A stretch of DNA of 64,000 nucleotides, from contig JAJEAA010000015.1 of assembly GCA_022824365.1 (NCBI GenBank), forward strand, positions 124,001 to 188,000. The letters run 5' to 3'. Of this stretch, positions 45,932 to 54,209 are shown one piece after another. Under the pieces are notes generated by a model. It made no database searches, had not been told where the DNA came from, and saw only the letters and a program-made list of their open reading frames with translations. The translations under genes and the position numbers were made by a program. The number at the start of each line of letters is the position of its first letter. The stretch's first letter is position 1. This DNA comes from Anaerolineae bacterium (lineage in GTDB: Bacteria > Chloroflexota > Anaerolineae > Aggregatilineales > Phototrophicaceae).

Positions 45932-46627
45932 ATGCGCGTTCTCGTCATCGGCGGCAGCGGTCTAGTCGGCAGCATGATCACACCTTACCTGCGGGAAGAT
46001 CATGACTTGACCATCTTCGACTTAAAGCCGCCATCCGACCCCGAGTTCGCTTGCATCCTGGGCGATCTCACCTGCTACGATCAGCTCGCCGCGGCTATGA
46101 TCGGGCAAAGCGCGCTAGTTTATATGGCGATGGGCAGCCTGGATTGGCAGACGCTTGACGGCATCCACAGCGCCTACGATGTCAACGTTAAGGGCTTGCA
46201 CCTCGCGCTGAAAGCGGCGCATGAAGCCGGCATAGAGCAAGCGGTCTACACCAGCAGCATGTCCGTCTATGCCGACCTGTCCGGGCGCAATTTCGCCGAC
46301 GAGACCGTCCCGCCGGATGCGAAGCATCTCTACGGTTTCACCAAATCGCTGGGCGAGCAAGTTTGCCTCAACGCCGTCCGCAATTGGGGCATGCACATCA
46401 ACATCCTGCGCCTCTGCTTCCCCACCTCCGATGAGCAAATGCGAGATGTCGAGCCGGATAAACACGTCCTGGCCACCGCCGCCAGCGATGTCGCCCGCGC
46501 CATTTCCGCTGCCTTGAGCTTCCGCGGGCGCTGCCAAACTTTTATGATCAGTGGAGATTTCCAAGGGACTATGTTAAACATGAGCAAAGCGAAATTATTG
46601 CTCGGCTGGGAACCGCAGCAATTCTGA
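45932..46627 (+). CDS. NAD(P)-dependent epimerase/dehydratase (extended SDR)
   Basis: A 231-residue extended-SDR protein beginning MRVLVIGGSGLVGSMI, with the catalytic Ser in YTSSMSVY and Y-x3-K in LYGFTKSLGE. Typical sugar-nucleotide epimerases exceed 300 residues, so this shorter form may act on a free sugar, such as a uronate dehydrogenase. ATG 45932 is preceded by GGGGCGG; the open frame runs far upstream over the opposite-strand SDR gene, but that part is a shadow. It is 45 bases before an amidohydrolase gene and probably belongs to that operon. Confidence 0.85.
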   Translation: MRVLVIGGSGLVGSMITPYLREDHDLTIFDLKPPSDPEFACILGDLTCYDQLAAAMIGQSALVYMAMGSLDWQTLDGIHSAYDVNVKGLHLALKAAHEAGIEQAVYTSSMSVYADLSGRNFADETVPPDAKHLYGFTKSLGEQVCLNAVRNWGMHINILRLCFPTSDEQMRDVEPDKHVLATAASDVARAISAALSFRGRCQTFMISGDFQGTMLNMSKAKLLLGWEPQQF

Positions 46628-46672
46628 AAAAGTTTCAGTTGCCAAGCGTATATCGGAGCGCAGAAAACAGCT

Positions 46673-47893
46673 ATGACCCAATACGATCTCCTGCTCAAAA
46701 ACGGCCATGTCATCGACCCGGCCAACCAAATCGACCGCGCCATGGATGTCGCCGTCAAGGCGGATCGAATCGCCGCCGTCGCCGAAAACATCCCCTCGGC
46801 GGAGGCAGCGCAAACGGTCGATGTCGCCGGCTGCATCGTCAGCCCCGGCTTGATCGACATCCACGTCCACGTCTATCATACGCGCGAGCCGGAAACGCTC
46901 AGCATCATCGCCGACCATCACTCCTTCCGCTCCGGCGTCACCACTGTGGTCGATACCGGGACCGCTGGCGCCAAGCACTTCCTGCACTTCAAACGCACCG
47001 TCATCGACCGCGCCCGCACGCGGATCTTCGCTTATATCAACATCGTCAAGTCCGGCATGATCGGTCCCTTCGAGCAAGACATCAATGAGATGGACCCCGA
47101 GTTGGCCGCTTCAATTGCGCTCGCCTACCCCGAAGACTGCGTCGGCATCAAGACCGCGCACTACTGGGTCAGCGAACCATTCGATGAGGCGCATCCGCCC
47201 TGGGCTGCCGTCGACCGCGCGCTGGAAGCGTCGGCTATCTGCGGCAAACCGCTCATGGTGGATTTCTGGCATCGCGAAGGGCGCACCTATCAGGAACTCC
47301 TGCAAAAGATGCAGCCCGGCGATATCCACACCCACGTCTACGCCCAGCAGTTCCCCATCCTGAACGCCGACAATAAACCGGCCGACTTCATGTTCGAGGC
47401 GCGGGAACGCGGCATCATCTTCGACCTCGGGCATGGCGCCGGCAGCTTCTGGTTCCGCCTCGCCATTCCCGCTTATGAAGGCGGCTTCGGTCCCGATTCC
47501 ATAAGCACCGATCTGCACATCGGCAATGTCAACGGCGTCGTGCACGATATGCTCAATACCATGTCCAAGCTGCTCTGCATGGGCATGAGCCTGAACGAGG
47601 TCATTTATCGCTCCACCGTCACGCCGGCGCGGGAAATCGGCCATCCCGAGCTTGGCAGCCTCAGCATCGGCGCTGAAGCCGATATCGCGGTGCTGCGTAC
47701 TGACGAAGGCGACTTCGGCTACGTCGATTGCGGCGGCGCGCGCATGAATGGCGATCAAAAGCTCGGCTGCGAAATGACCATCCGCGCCGGCGAAATCGTC
47801 TACGATCTCAACGGCCGTGCTGCCCCGCTATGGGAAGAAGCGCCAGCAGCCTACTGGAAAATCCGCTATCCGAAGGGCATCATCGAACCATGA
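46673..47893 (+). CDS. Amidohydrolase, EF_0837/AHA_3915-like deacetylase group
   Basis: A 406-residue amidohydrolase-superfamily enzyme with the metal motif H64-V-H66 (LIDIHVHV), GDIHTHVYAQ, DLGHGAGSFWFRLA and the catalytic Asp in SISTDLH. The usual bridging Lys is probably K160 (VGIKTAHY). Where the family normally shows a His after the strand (V-H), this protein has V-D197-F-W-H200, a possible change in metal binding. It overlaps a SelA-like PLP enzyme by four bases; the same two families are neighbours in Enterococcus and Aeromonas. The pair probably handles an N-acylated amino-acid or amino-sugar-acid derivative. Confidence 0.85.
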   Translation: MTQYDLLLKNGHVIDPANQIDRAMDVAVKADRIAAVAENIPSAEAAQTVDVAGCIVSPGLIDIHVHVYHTREPETLSIIADHHSFRSGVTTVVDTGTAGAKHFLHFKRTVIDRARTRIFAYINIVKSGMIGPFEQDINEMDPELAASIALAYPEDCVGIKTAHYWVSEPFDEAHPPWAAVDRALEASAICGKPLMVDFWHREGRTYQELLQKMQPGDIHTHVYAQQFPILNADNKPADFMFEARERGIIFDLGHGAGSFWFRLAIPAYEGGFGPDSISTDLHIGNVNGVVHDMLNTMSKLLCMGMSLNEVIYRSTVTPAREIGHPELGSLSIGAEADIAVLRTDEGDFGYVDCGGARMNGDQKLGCEMTIRAGEIVYDLNGRAAPLWEEAPAAYWKIRYPKGIIEP

Positions 47894-48993
47894 CCAACTA
47901 TCAATCGCTGGGCATACGCCCCGTCATCAACGCCTACGCCACCGTGACCAAATTCGGCGGTTCGCTCATGCCGCCCGAAGTCTTAAGCGCCATGAGCCAA
48001 GCCGCCGGCAGCTTTGTCGATCTGGCGCAACTTCAGCGCCGAGTGGGCGAACGCATCGCCGAACTCACGCGCAACGAAGCCGCTTACGTCACGTCGGGCG
48101 CAGCCGCCGGCGTCATGCTCTCCGCCGCTGCGTCTGTGCTGGTCAAACATCCCGAGGCGGCGAAGAATTTCCCTCACATCGCCGCTTTCAAACACGAAGC
48201 TATTGTGCATCGCAGCCATCGCAATACCTACGACTTCGCTGTCCAGCAGGCGGGCTTGAAATTCATCGAAATCGAGCCATCGGTCTCCGCTTTGCGCGCC
48301 GCTATCAACGAGCGCACCGCTTGCATCTTCTGGTTTCAGGGCGCGATGAACAGCCCCAATGACATCCCCCTCGCGGAAATGATCGCCATCGCCGCCGAGC
48401 GCGACATCCCCGTCATCGTCGACGCCGCGGCTCAGTTGCCTCCCGTCGAGAACCTCTGGCGCTTCACCGAAATGGGCGCGGCAATCGCCCTCTTCAGCGG
48501 CGGCAAAGACTTGCGCGGTCCCCAACCTACCGGTCTCATGCTCGGCCGCAAAGACTTGATCGATTCCATCCGCCCCATCAGCAATCCCAACCACGGCTTG
48601 GGGCGTCCGCTCAAGGTGGGCAAGGAAGAGATGCTGGGCTTGCTCGCCGCCGTCGAACGCTACCTCAGGCTCGACCATGCCGCCCGCGCCCAATACTGCG
48701 AAGAGGCCGTCGCCTTGTTCTGCGCCGCGCTGAATCCGCTGCCTGGCGTTTGCGCCGAACGCGTCTTCCCCAACGAAGCCGGTCAGCCCCTGCCCTGGTG
48801 CCTCGTGACCATCGACCCGGCTGCGCTGGATCGGTCGGCGGATGATATCGTGACCGCCTTCCTGGCGCATGAGCCGGCCATTGCCGTTTCGCCGCTGGAC
48901 GAGACGCAGTTCCATCTCAACCCGATGACGCTAAATCCGGGCGAAGAAGTTGTCGTCCGCGATGCTTGCCTGAACCTGCTCGCAAAGGCTTAG
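47890..48993 (+). CDS. SelA-related PLP enzyme (D-glucosaminate-6-phosphate ammonia-lyase/DgaE type)
   Basis: A 367-residue fold-type I PLP enzyme of the selenocysteine-synthase-related group. The Schiff-base Lys is K206 in LFSGGKDLRGPQPTG, with the Asp that holds the cofactor in VIVDAAAQLPP (D178). It is shorter than SelA and lacks its tRNA-binding N-terminus, so selenium metabolism is unlikely. ATG 47890 overlaps the amidohydrolase stop (ATGA); the longer upstream frame is a shadow. Relatives such as DgaE remove ammonia from amino-sugar acids. Together with the upstream deacetylase this suggests degradation of an N-acetylated sugar acid. Confidence 0.85.
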   Translation: MTNYQSLGIRPVINAYATVTKFGGSLMPPEVLSAMSQAAGSFVDLAQLQRRVGERIAELTRNEAAYVTSGAAAGVMLSAAASVLVKHPEAAKNFPHIAAFKHEAIVHRSHRNTYDFAVQQAGLKFIEIEPSVSALRAAINERTACIFWFQGAMNSPNDIPLAEMIAIAAERDIPVIVDAAAQLPPVENLWRFTEMGAAIALFSGGKDLRGPQPTGLMLGRKDLIDSIRPISNPNHGLGRPLKVGKEEMLGLLAAVERYLRLDHAARAQYCEEAVALFCAALNPLPGVCAERVFPNEAGQPLPWCLVTIDPAALDRSADDIVTAFLAHEPAIAVSPLDETQFHLNPMTLNPGEEVVVRDACLNLLAKA

Positions 48994-49016
48994 ATAAGAA
49001 TGGGAGCGTCTTCAAA

Positions 49017-50513
49017 ATGGCGAATAACCTCCGAGCGCTAGTTTCCGCAATAGGTCTCTCCATTCTGTTCTTTCTCTTGTTGTCAGCGCAGACAGCGTTC
49101 GCCGCCGACATCACGGTGGATGCGACATGCACGCTGCCGGATGCCATCACCTCCGCCAACGCGGACGCGGCGACTGGCTCCTGCCCGGCCGGCAGCGGCG
49201 CGGATGTCATTCACCTGTCGAGCGATATCACGCTGGATGCGGAACTGCCTCAAATCACCTCCGACATCACGATAGAAGGCGGCGGCTTCACTATCAGCGG
49301 CGATAACTCGTTTCGCATCTTTTACGTCGTTGGCGGCAAACTCGCAATCCGTGAACTGACTTTGACAGAAGGTCGAGCGGAATCGGGCGGCGCAGTCAAA
49401 AGTGAAGGCGTCTTAAATGTCAGCGGCAGTAGCTTCTCAAACAACGCTGCTGAATACGGTGGCGCTATAATCAGCAATGGTGCGCTAAGCATCATAGACA
49501 GCACATTTATAAACAATCAGGCTGAATGGATTGGAGGCGCCATCAAAAGCCACGATGCGCTTAACATAACTGGCAGCAGCTTCGCCTACAATTCGGCAAC
49601 CAAACTCTCGGGTGGCGCAATTGCAAACTATGGCGCACTCTATATTACCGACAGCCGATTCGCTGGCAATGAAACCGCCATGTTCGGTGGCGCGATAAGT
49701 AACTCACACGAGTTAAGCATCACCGACAGCACATTCACAGACAACTCAACTGACAGCTGCTGCGGCGGCGCTATCAACAATTTTTCGGCTAAGCTGAGCA
49801 TCGTCGACTGCACATTTTCAGGCAACTCGGCTGCGGAAAATGGGGGAGCGATCGACAATTATACTCATCACGACGGTGATCTTGCGCAACTTTTCGTCTA
49901 TGGCAGCACCTTTACAGGCAATCGGGCTTCACGCAACGGCGGCGCCATCATTAGCAGCGGTGAATTGAAACTTGTCAGCAGCAGCTTTACCAATAATTCG
50001 GCTGAGCGCTCCGGAGGCGCGCTCGCAAGCTACAATGCCTTAAGCGCCACGAACAGCACATTTTCCAGCAACATAGGGCAAGAGCGTGGCGGCGGATTGC
50101 TGATCTTCAGCCCTGAAACGACCACACTGGTACACCTTACCGTTGCGAATAACTTGTCTCGTGAAGGTGGTGGGATTTACGCCGATCAAATGCCGGATGA
50201 ATCAGAATTGAATCTACGCAACAGCATCTTCATAGGCAACGAGGGTGGCGATTGTGTCGCAAAGCAGCTAAGCGCCAATGTCGAAAACCTCATCGCCGAC
50301 GGCTCCTGCGATCCGGCGCTAAGCGGCGATCCCAAGCTCGGAACACTCGTCGAACCCGAAGACGGCTCGCCTGCCTATTACTCCCTGCAACCGGACAGCC
50401 CGGCCATTGACGCCGCCGATCCCGACTTCTGCGCCGAAACCGACCAAACCAGTACGCCGCGACCGCAAGGCGATGCTTGCGATATCGGCGCCGTCGAATT
50501 CAAGGGCGAATAG
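49017..50513 (+). CDS. Secreted right-handed beta-helix protein with CSLREA-like N-terminus
   Basis: A 498-residue exported protein. The signal peptide (ALVSAIGLSILFFLLLSAQT, cut after ...AFA) is followed by a CSLREA-type domain (ITVDATCTLPDAITSANADA, then SGADVIHLSS). About ten short repeats of the form GGAI-x-(n)-L-x-I-x-D/G-S-x-F-x-x-N-x-A follow, characteristic of polymorphic-membrane-protein-like beta helices. ATG 49017 has GGGAG eight bases before it; an earlier in-frame ATG at 48966 overlaps the PLP gene. CSLREA proteins are common in Chloroflexota. It probably acts at the surface in adhesion or polysaccharide binding. The repeat region is slightly more A+T-rich. Confidence 0.9.
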   Translation: MANNLRALVSAIGLSILFFLLLSAQTAFAADITVDATCTLPDAITSANADAATGSCPAGSGADVIHLSSDITLDAELPQITSDITIEGGGFTISGDNSFRIFYVVGGKLAIRELTLTEGRAESGGAVKSEGVLNVSGSSFSNNAAEYGGAIISNGALSIIDSTFINNQAEWIGGAIKSHDALNITGSSFAYNSATKLSGGAIANYGALYITDSRFAGNETAMFGGAISNSHELSITDSTFTDNSTDSCCGGAINNFSAKLSIVDCTFSGNSAAENGGAIDNYTHHDGDLAQLFVYGSTFTGNRASRNGGAIISSGELKLVSSSFTNNSAERSGGALASYNALSATNSTFSSNIGQERGGGLLIFSPETTTLVHLTVANNLSREGGGIYADQMPDESELNLRNSIFIGNEGGDCVAKQLSANVENLIADGSCDPALSGDPKLGTLVEPEDGSPAYYSLQPDSPAIDAADPDFCAETDQTSTPRPQGDACDIGAVEFKGE

Positions 50514-50544
50514 GGTTGCCTACAGTCATGTCAGGATTGTTGCC

Positions 50545-50862
50545 ATGAATCGTCCTTTTGAACTCTACGACCTGCGCGTCACCGTCGAACGCATCGAAGG
50601 CCGTTCCGTCTGCGGCTTGCAAGTCGGCGATTACTTCGAGTTGACCGAGAGCGCCAAGCTGCGCATCCCCGCCGGCAAACACTTCTGCATCTATGCCCTC
50701 TCCGCCGTCCTGCCCCTGCTCGCGGCGAAGCAGCGCGAACTCAGCGAAAACGACTGGATGACCCGCGATACCGTCGCCGCCTGCCCCGATGTCGACGAGC
50801 GCCTCATCATGCGCATTGAGCGCCTCAACAAACGCACAATGGACAGCGACGACCTGACCTGA
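50545..50862 (+). CDS. TIGR04076 family protein
   Basis: A 105-residue protein with the family pattern: YDLRVTVERIEGRSVCGLQV, then GDYFEL, then CIYALSAVLPLLAAKQREL, and ACPDVDERLIMRIERL near the end. Function is unknown for the family. The conserved Cys in the first and middle parts (C22, C54 approximately) are present. ATG 50545 is favoured over an in-frame ATG at 50407 that lies inside the beta-helix gene. It follows that gene by 31 bases. Confidence 0.8.
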   Translation: MNRPFELYDLRVTVERIEGRSVCGLQVGDYFELTESAKLRIPAGKHFCIYALSAVLPLLAAKQRELSENDWMTRDTVAACPDVDERLIMRIERLNKRTMDSDDLT

Positions 50863-50947
50863 TTGTCCCGTTCAGCGCGCAAATCCATCAAAAGCCATCC
50901 GACTGCTGGCAAAAGCTATCAGCCCGCTTAAACCATCGCCCATCCGC

Positions 50948-50965
50948 TTGTGAAATTTATCACAA
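50948..50965. promoter_or_regulatory. CRP/FNR-family binding site TTGTGA-N6-TCACAA
   Basis: A perfect inverted repeat, TTGTGA-AATTTA-TCACAA, identical at its core to the CRP consensus TGTGA-N6-TCACA. It lies 46 bases before the cytochrome P450 start codon, close to where a -35 or start point would be, and would regulate the P450 and aldehyde dehydrogenase pair. Confidence 0.75.
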
Positions 50966-51011
50966 ATTCGGTAGGCTGTGTTTAACGCATCCCGATTTTT
51001 GGAGACCTCTC

Positions 51012-52466
51012 ATGATCAGCGACAGCGCCCCAACCCTGAAAGGGCACTGGCTTTGGGGCAACCTCAAGGACTTCAACGCGGACCCTCTGACTTTCATCGA
51101 AAGCGCGGCGCGGCAGGGCGACCTGGTGCGGATTCGCTTCGGACCGATGCGCGGCGCCTTCGTCAATCATCCTGATCACGTCTGCAAAGTTTTGGCCGCG
51201 CGCAGCAAATCCTTCCGCAAGCCGGCCGTGGTCAAGCGCGCGCTGAACGACATCCTGGGCGAAAATATCTTCACCAGCAATGGCGCCTCCTGGAAGCGCA
51301 GCCGGCAGGCGCTGCAACCGGCCTTCCACCTGCGCCACGTCGAACGCTACACGCAGATCATGCAAGACTGCATCGAGGGCGAATTGCGGGGCTGGCGCGC
51401 CGGCGCCGTCATTGACCTGGAGGCGGCGATGACCCGCGTCACGATGAACATCATCGTCAAGACCATGTTTGACGCCGACCTCGGCGACCGCGCTGATGAA
51501 CTCACAGCCGTCTTCACCCGGCTTTTCCACCTGGCTTACCGGCGCATGAAGCTCTATGCCCTCCTGCCAAATTGGCTGCCGACCAAGAGCAACCGCGAGG
51601 TCAAGCGCCTGACCGCCCTCGTCCGCGACCTGCTGCGAAGTTATATTGCCGATTGGCGCGCGGGCAAAGCCGGCGAAGCCTCCTTGCTGAATCTGGTCCT
51701 GGGACCGGCTGATGGCGCCAAGATGTCCGATGAGCAACTGATCAACGAAGCCATCACCATCATTGGCGCCGGTTTTGAAACGACCGCCTACACACTCGTT
51801 TTCACCTGGCTCGCTCTGATGCGGAACCCGCGCGTCGCGGAAACACTCTACGCCGAGGTCGATACCGCGCTTGGAGGACGGCGTCTGCGCCTGGCCGATG
51901 TGAAATCGCTGGATTATTCGATGCGCGCCGTCAAAGAAGCGCTGCGCCTTTATCCGAGCGCCTGGGGGCTTTCCCGCTCGACGCTGGAACCGGTTGAGAT
52001 CGCCGGCAGGGTCCTGCCCCGCCATAGCACCGTGCTTGTCTCGCCCTGGACCCTGGCTCGCGATCCGCGCTGGTTCCCGCAGCCGCTCCGCTTTGATCCC
52101 GACCGTTTTCTGCCGGAGAATGCCCGCGCCATTCCGCATTACGCCTATATCCCTTTTGGCGGCGGCGGACGCACCTGCCTGGGCAGCCACTTCGCCTTGA
52201 TGGAGGCGGTCATCATCATCGCTACCATCGCGCAGCGCTATCACCTGCTGCCGCTGCCGGGCGGAGCCACCGGCGCCAAGAGCGTCGCTTTCACGCTGCG
52301 GCCCAACGGTCCTATGCGCGTCAAACTCCTGCCGCGTAAAATCAGCGCTGCGACCGATCCCAAGCCGCCATCGCGCTTTCCACCTAGGGCAATTCATACA
52401 AGCGGCTCAACACATTGTCCCTATTCGGGTAGAATAGAGACAAATCTCGGCCTTGGAGTAGCATAG
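51012..52466 (+). CDS. Cytochrome P450
   Basis: A 484-residue soluble P450 without a membrane anchor. The I-helix oxygen-activation motif is GAGFETTAYT, the K-helix ExxR is EALR, the PERF-like segment is FDPDRFLPE, and the heme ligand is C389 in FGGGGRTCLGSHFALME. Overall it resembles CYP102/CYP4-like fatty-acid hydroxylase lineages, but without a fused reductase. The last 35 or so residues after LLPRK are not typical and may be a read-on tail. A CRP-type site precedes it, and an aldehyde dehydrogenase follows after 14 bases, which fits terminal oxidation of an alkyl or fatty substrate. TTTTTGGAGA precedes the ATG. Confidence 0.95.
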   Translation: MISDSAPTLKGHWLWGNLKDFNADPLTFIESAARQGDLVRIRFGPMRGAFVNHPDHVCKVLAARSKSFRKPAVVKRALNDILGENIFTSNGASWKRSRQALQPAFHLRHVERYTQIMQDCIEGELRGWRAGAVIDLEAAMTRVTMNIIVKTMFDADLGDRADELTAVFTRLFHLAYRRMKLYALLPNWLPTKSNREVKRLTALVRDLLRSYIADWRAGKAGEASLLNLVLGPADGAKMSDEQLINEAITIIGAGFETTAYTLVFTWLALMRNPRVAETLYAEVDTALGGRRLRLADVKSLDYSMRAVKEALRLYPSAWGLSRSTLEPVEIAGRVLPRHSTVLVSPWTLARDPRWFPQPLRFDPDRFLPENARAIPHYAYIPFGGGGRTCLGSHFALMEAVIIIATIAQRYHLLPLPGGATGAKSVAFTLRPNGPMRVKLLPRKISAATDPKPPSRFPPRAIHTSGSTHCPYSGRIETNLGLGVA

Positions 52467-52480
52467 GAAAAGAGGCTCTC

Positions 52481-54046
52481 ATGTCCAAAGAACGCAAACA
52501 TATTAAAGTCACCTATTCCACCCTTGGCAGCCCGGACCCCCTGCTGCATGAGTATTTCGAGGAAGATGTCGCCGACCTGAAGAATAACCTGGGCAAGAGC
52601 TACCAGATGTTCATCAACGGCCAATGGGTCGATAGCGCCGGCAGTTTCGAGAACCGCTCGCCCATCAACACCGATTGGCTGCTCGGCAACTTCGCCCGCG
52701 CTTCGGACGAGCATGTCGACCAAGCCGTCGCGGCGGCGAAAGCGGCCTTCCCCGCCTGGCGCGATACTTCCTGGCAGGAGCGCTGCAATCTGGTCAATCG
52801 CTTCGCCGACCTCATCAGCGAGCGCCTCTTTGAAATCTCCGCCGTCGTCAGCATGGAAATCGGCAAGAATCGGCTGGAGGCCATCGGCGATGTCGAAGAA
52901 TCCGCCGATCTCATCCGCTACTGCGTCGACGCCATGCGCGACAATGGCGGCTTCGACCGTCAACTGCTCAGCGAGACCGACCAGCACTTCAACCGCAGCG
53001 TGCTCAAACCTTACGGCGTCTGGGGCGTCATCGGTCCCTTCAATTTCCCCGCCGCCCTGACTGGCGGACCGACGGGCGCCGCGCTGGTCGCCGGCAATAC
53101 GGTCGTGCTCAAACCGGCCGCCGAAGGCTCGCTGACGGCTGTCATGATCGCCAAGTGCATCGAGGACGCGGGAATTCCCGCTGGCGTCTTCAACATGGTG
53201 CTCGGCGGCGATGAGCCGGGTATGGCGCTGACCGCCAACCCTGACCTGGCGGGCTTGACCTTCACCGGCAGCTACGAGGTCGGCATGAGCATCATCAAGA
53301 CCTTCGGCACCGCCGCTGGCTATTACCGACCGGTCGTCGCCGAGATGGGCGGCAAGAACCCGACCATCGTCAGCGCCAAAGCCGACCTTGATAAAGCCGC
53401 CCTCGGCGTCATGCGCTCGGCTTTCGGTTTGACCGGGCAGAAATGCTCCGCCTGCTCCCGCGTCTACGTCGATGCAGCGGTCAAAGACGAGTTCCTCTCG
53501 AAGCTGGTTGACCTGGCGCAAGACATCGCCGTAGGCGACCCCACCGCTGCCGATACCTACATGGGACCCATCATCAACGAGACCGCTTACGAGGCTTATC
53601 AGCGTTACGTGGGCGAAGCGGAGGCGGGCAACCTGCTCACTGGCGGCCAGACCCTGCCAATCGAAAACGGCTACTTCGTCGCGCCGACGGTCCTGACAGA
53701 CCTGCCCGATGACAACCGCCTCTGGCAGCATGAGATGTTCGCGCCCATCGTCGCCGTCCGCGCTGTCGCGGACAAGGATGAAGCCATGCGCCTGGCCAAC
53801 GATGTCGCGCTGGGCTTGACCGCCGGCTTCTACAGCGAAGACCCGGATGAGGTCGACTGGTTCCTGGATAATATCGAGGCGGGCGTGCTCTATGTCAATC
53901 GCGAGACCGGCGCGACCACCGGCGCTTGGCCCGGCTACCAATCCTTCGGCGGCTGGAAAGGCAGCACCGGCAGCAACAAGGCCTCGGGCAGCTACTACTA
54001 CTTGCAGCAGTACATGCGCGAGCAATCGCATACGATCGTGGGTTGA
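52481..54046 (+). CDS. Aldehyde dehydrogenase, 1-pyrroline-5-carboxylate dehydrogenase-like
   Basis: A 521-residue ALDH-superfamily enzyme. It has the NAD-binding VIGPFNFPAA and FTGSYEVG, the general-base Glu in VVAEMGGKNP, and the nucleophile C322 in GLTGQKCSACSRVYVD. The QKCSACSR form of the active site and the long N-terminus are typical of RocA/PruA (glutamate semialdehyde dehydrogenases). Its placement just after a P450 under a shared CRP-type site could alternatively mean oxidation of an aldehyde made from the P450 product. The start ATG 52481 has GAGG upstream. No proline dehydrogenase gene is nearby. Confidence 0.92.
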   Translation: MSKERKHIKVTYSTLGSPDPLLHEYFEEDVADLKNNLGKSYQMFINGQWVDSAGSFENRSPINTDWLLGNFARASDEHVDQAVAAAKAAFPAWRDTSWQERCNLVNRFADLISERLFEISAVVSMEIGKNRLEAIGDVEESADLIRYCVDAMRDNGGFDRQLLSETDQHFNRSVLKPYGVWGVIGPFNFPAALTGGPTGAALVAGNTVVLKPAAEGSLTAVMIAKCIEDAGIPAGVFNMVLGGDEPGMALTANPDLAGLTFTGSYEVGMSIIKTFGTAAGYYRPVVAEMGGKNPTIVSAKADLDKAALGVMRSAFGLTGQKCSACSRVYVDAAVKDEFLSKLVDLAQDIAVGDPTAADTYMGPIINETAYEAYQRYVGEAEAGNLLTGGQTLPIENGYFVAPTVLTDLPDDNRLWQHEMFAPIVAVRAVADKDEAMRLANDVALGLTAGFYSEDPDEVDWFLDNIEAGVLYVNRETGATTGAWPGYQSFGGWKGSTGSNKASGSYYYLQQYMREQSHTIVG

Positions 54047-54068
54047 GTTTCACCGCCCGGCGAAATCC

Positions 54069-54138
54069 GTAGGGGCGACCGGCGGGGCGACCGCTTTTCC
54101 GAGTCCAGTTTTCGGGCGACTTACAAAGTCGCCCCTAC
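54069..54138. repeat. Two family A repeats after the aldehyde dehydrogenase gene
   Basis: GTAGGGGCGACCGGCGGGGC begins at 54069, and a perfect copy of the 522-546 palindrome occupies 54114-54138. They stand between convergent genes, where the hairpins could end transcripts from either side. A degenerate family C-like tract (CCTCTGCGCCTCTGCGCTG) follows at 54184-54202. Confidence 0.8.
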
Positions 54139-54209
54139 AATATGTTGTCTGAATTGAGCTTTCGTGCAGCAGTCGCTTTGTGACCTCTGCGCCTCTGCGC
54201 TGAATCCCC

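Noticed and set aside
47890..48993. Annotation as selenocysteine synthase SelA
   Set aside because: The protein is too short, lacks the tRNA-binding N-terminal part, and is coupled to an amidohydrolase as in DgaE-type systems.
50982..54031. Two long minus-strand open frames (471 and 536 codons)
   Set aside because: They mirror the cytochrome P450 and aldehyde dehydrogenase genes, which have complete catalytic motifs; the antisense products show no recognisable domain.
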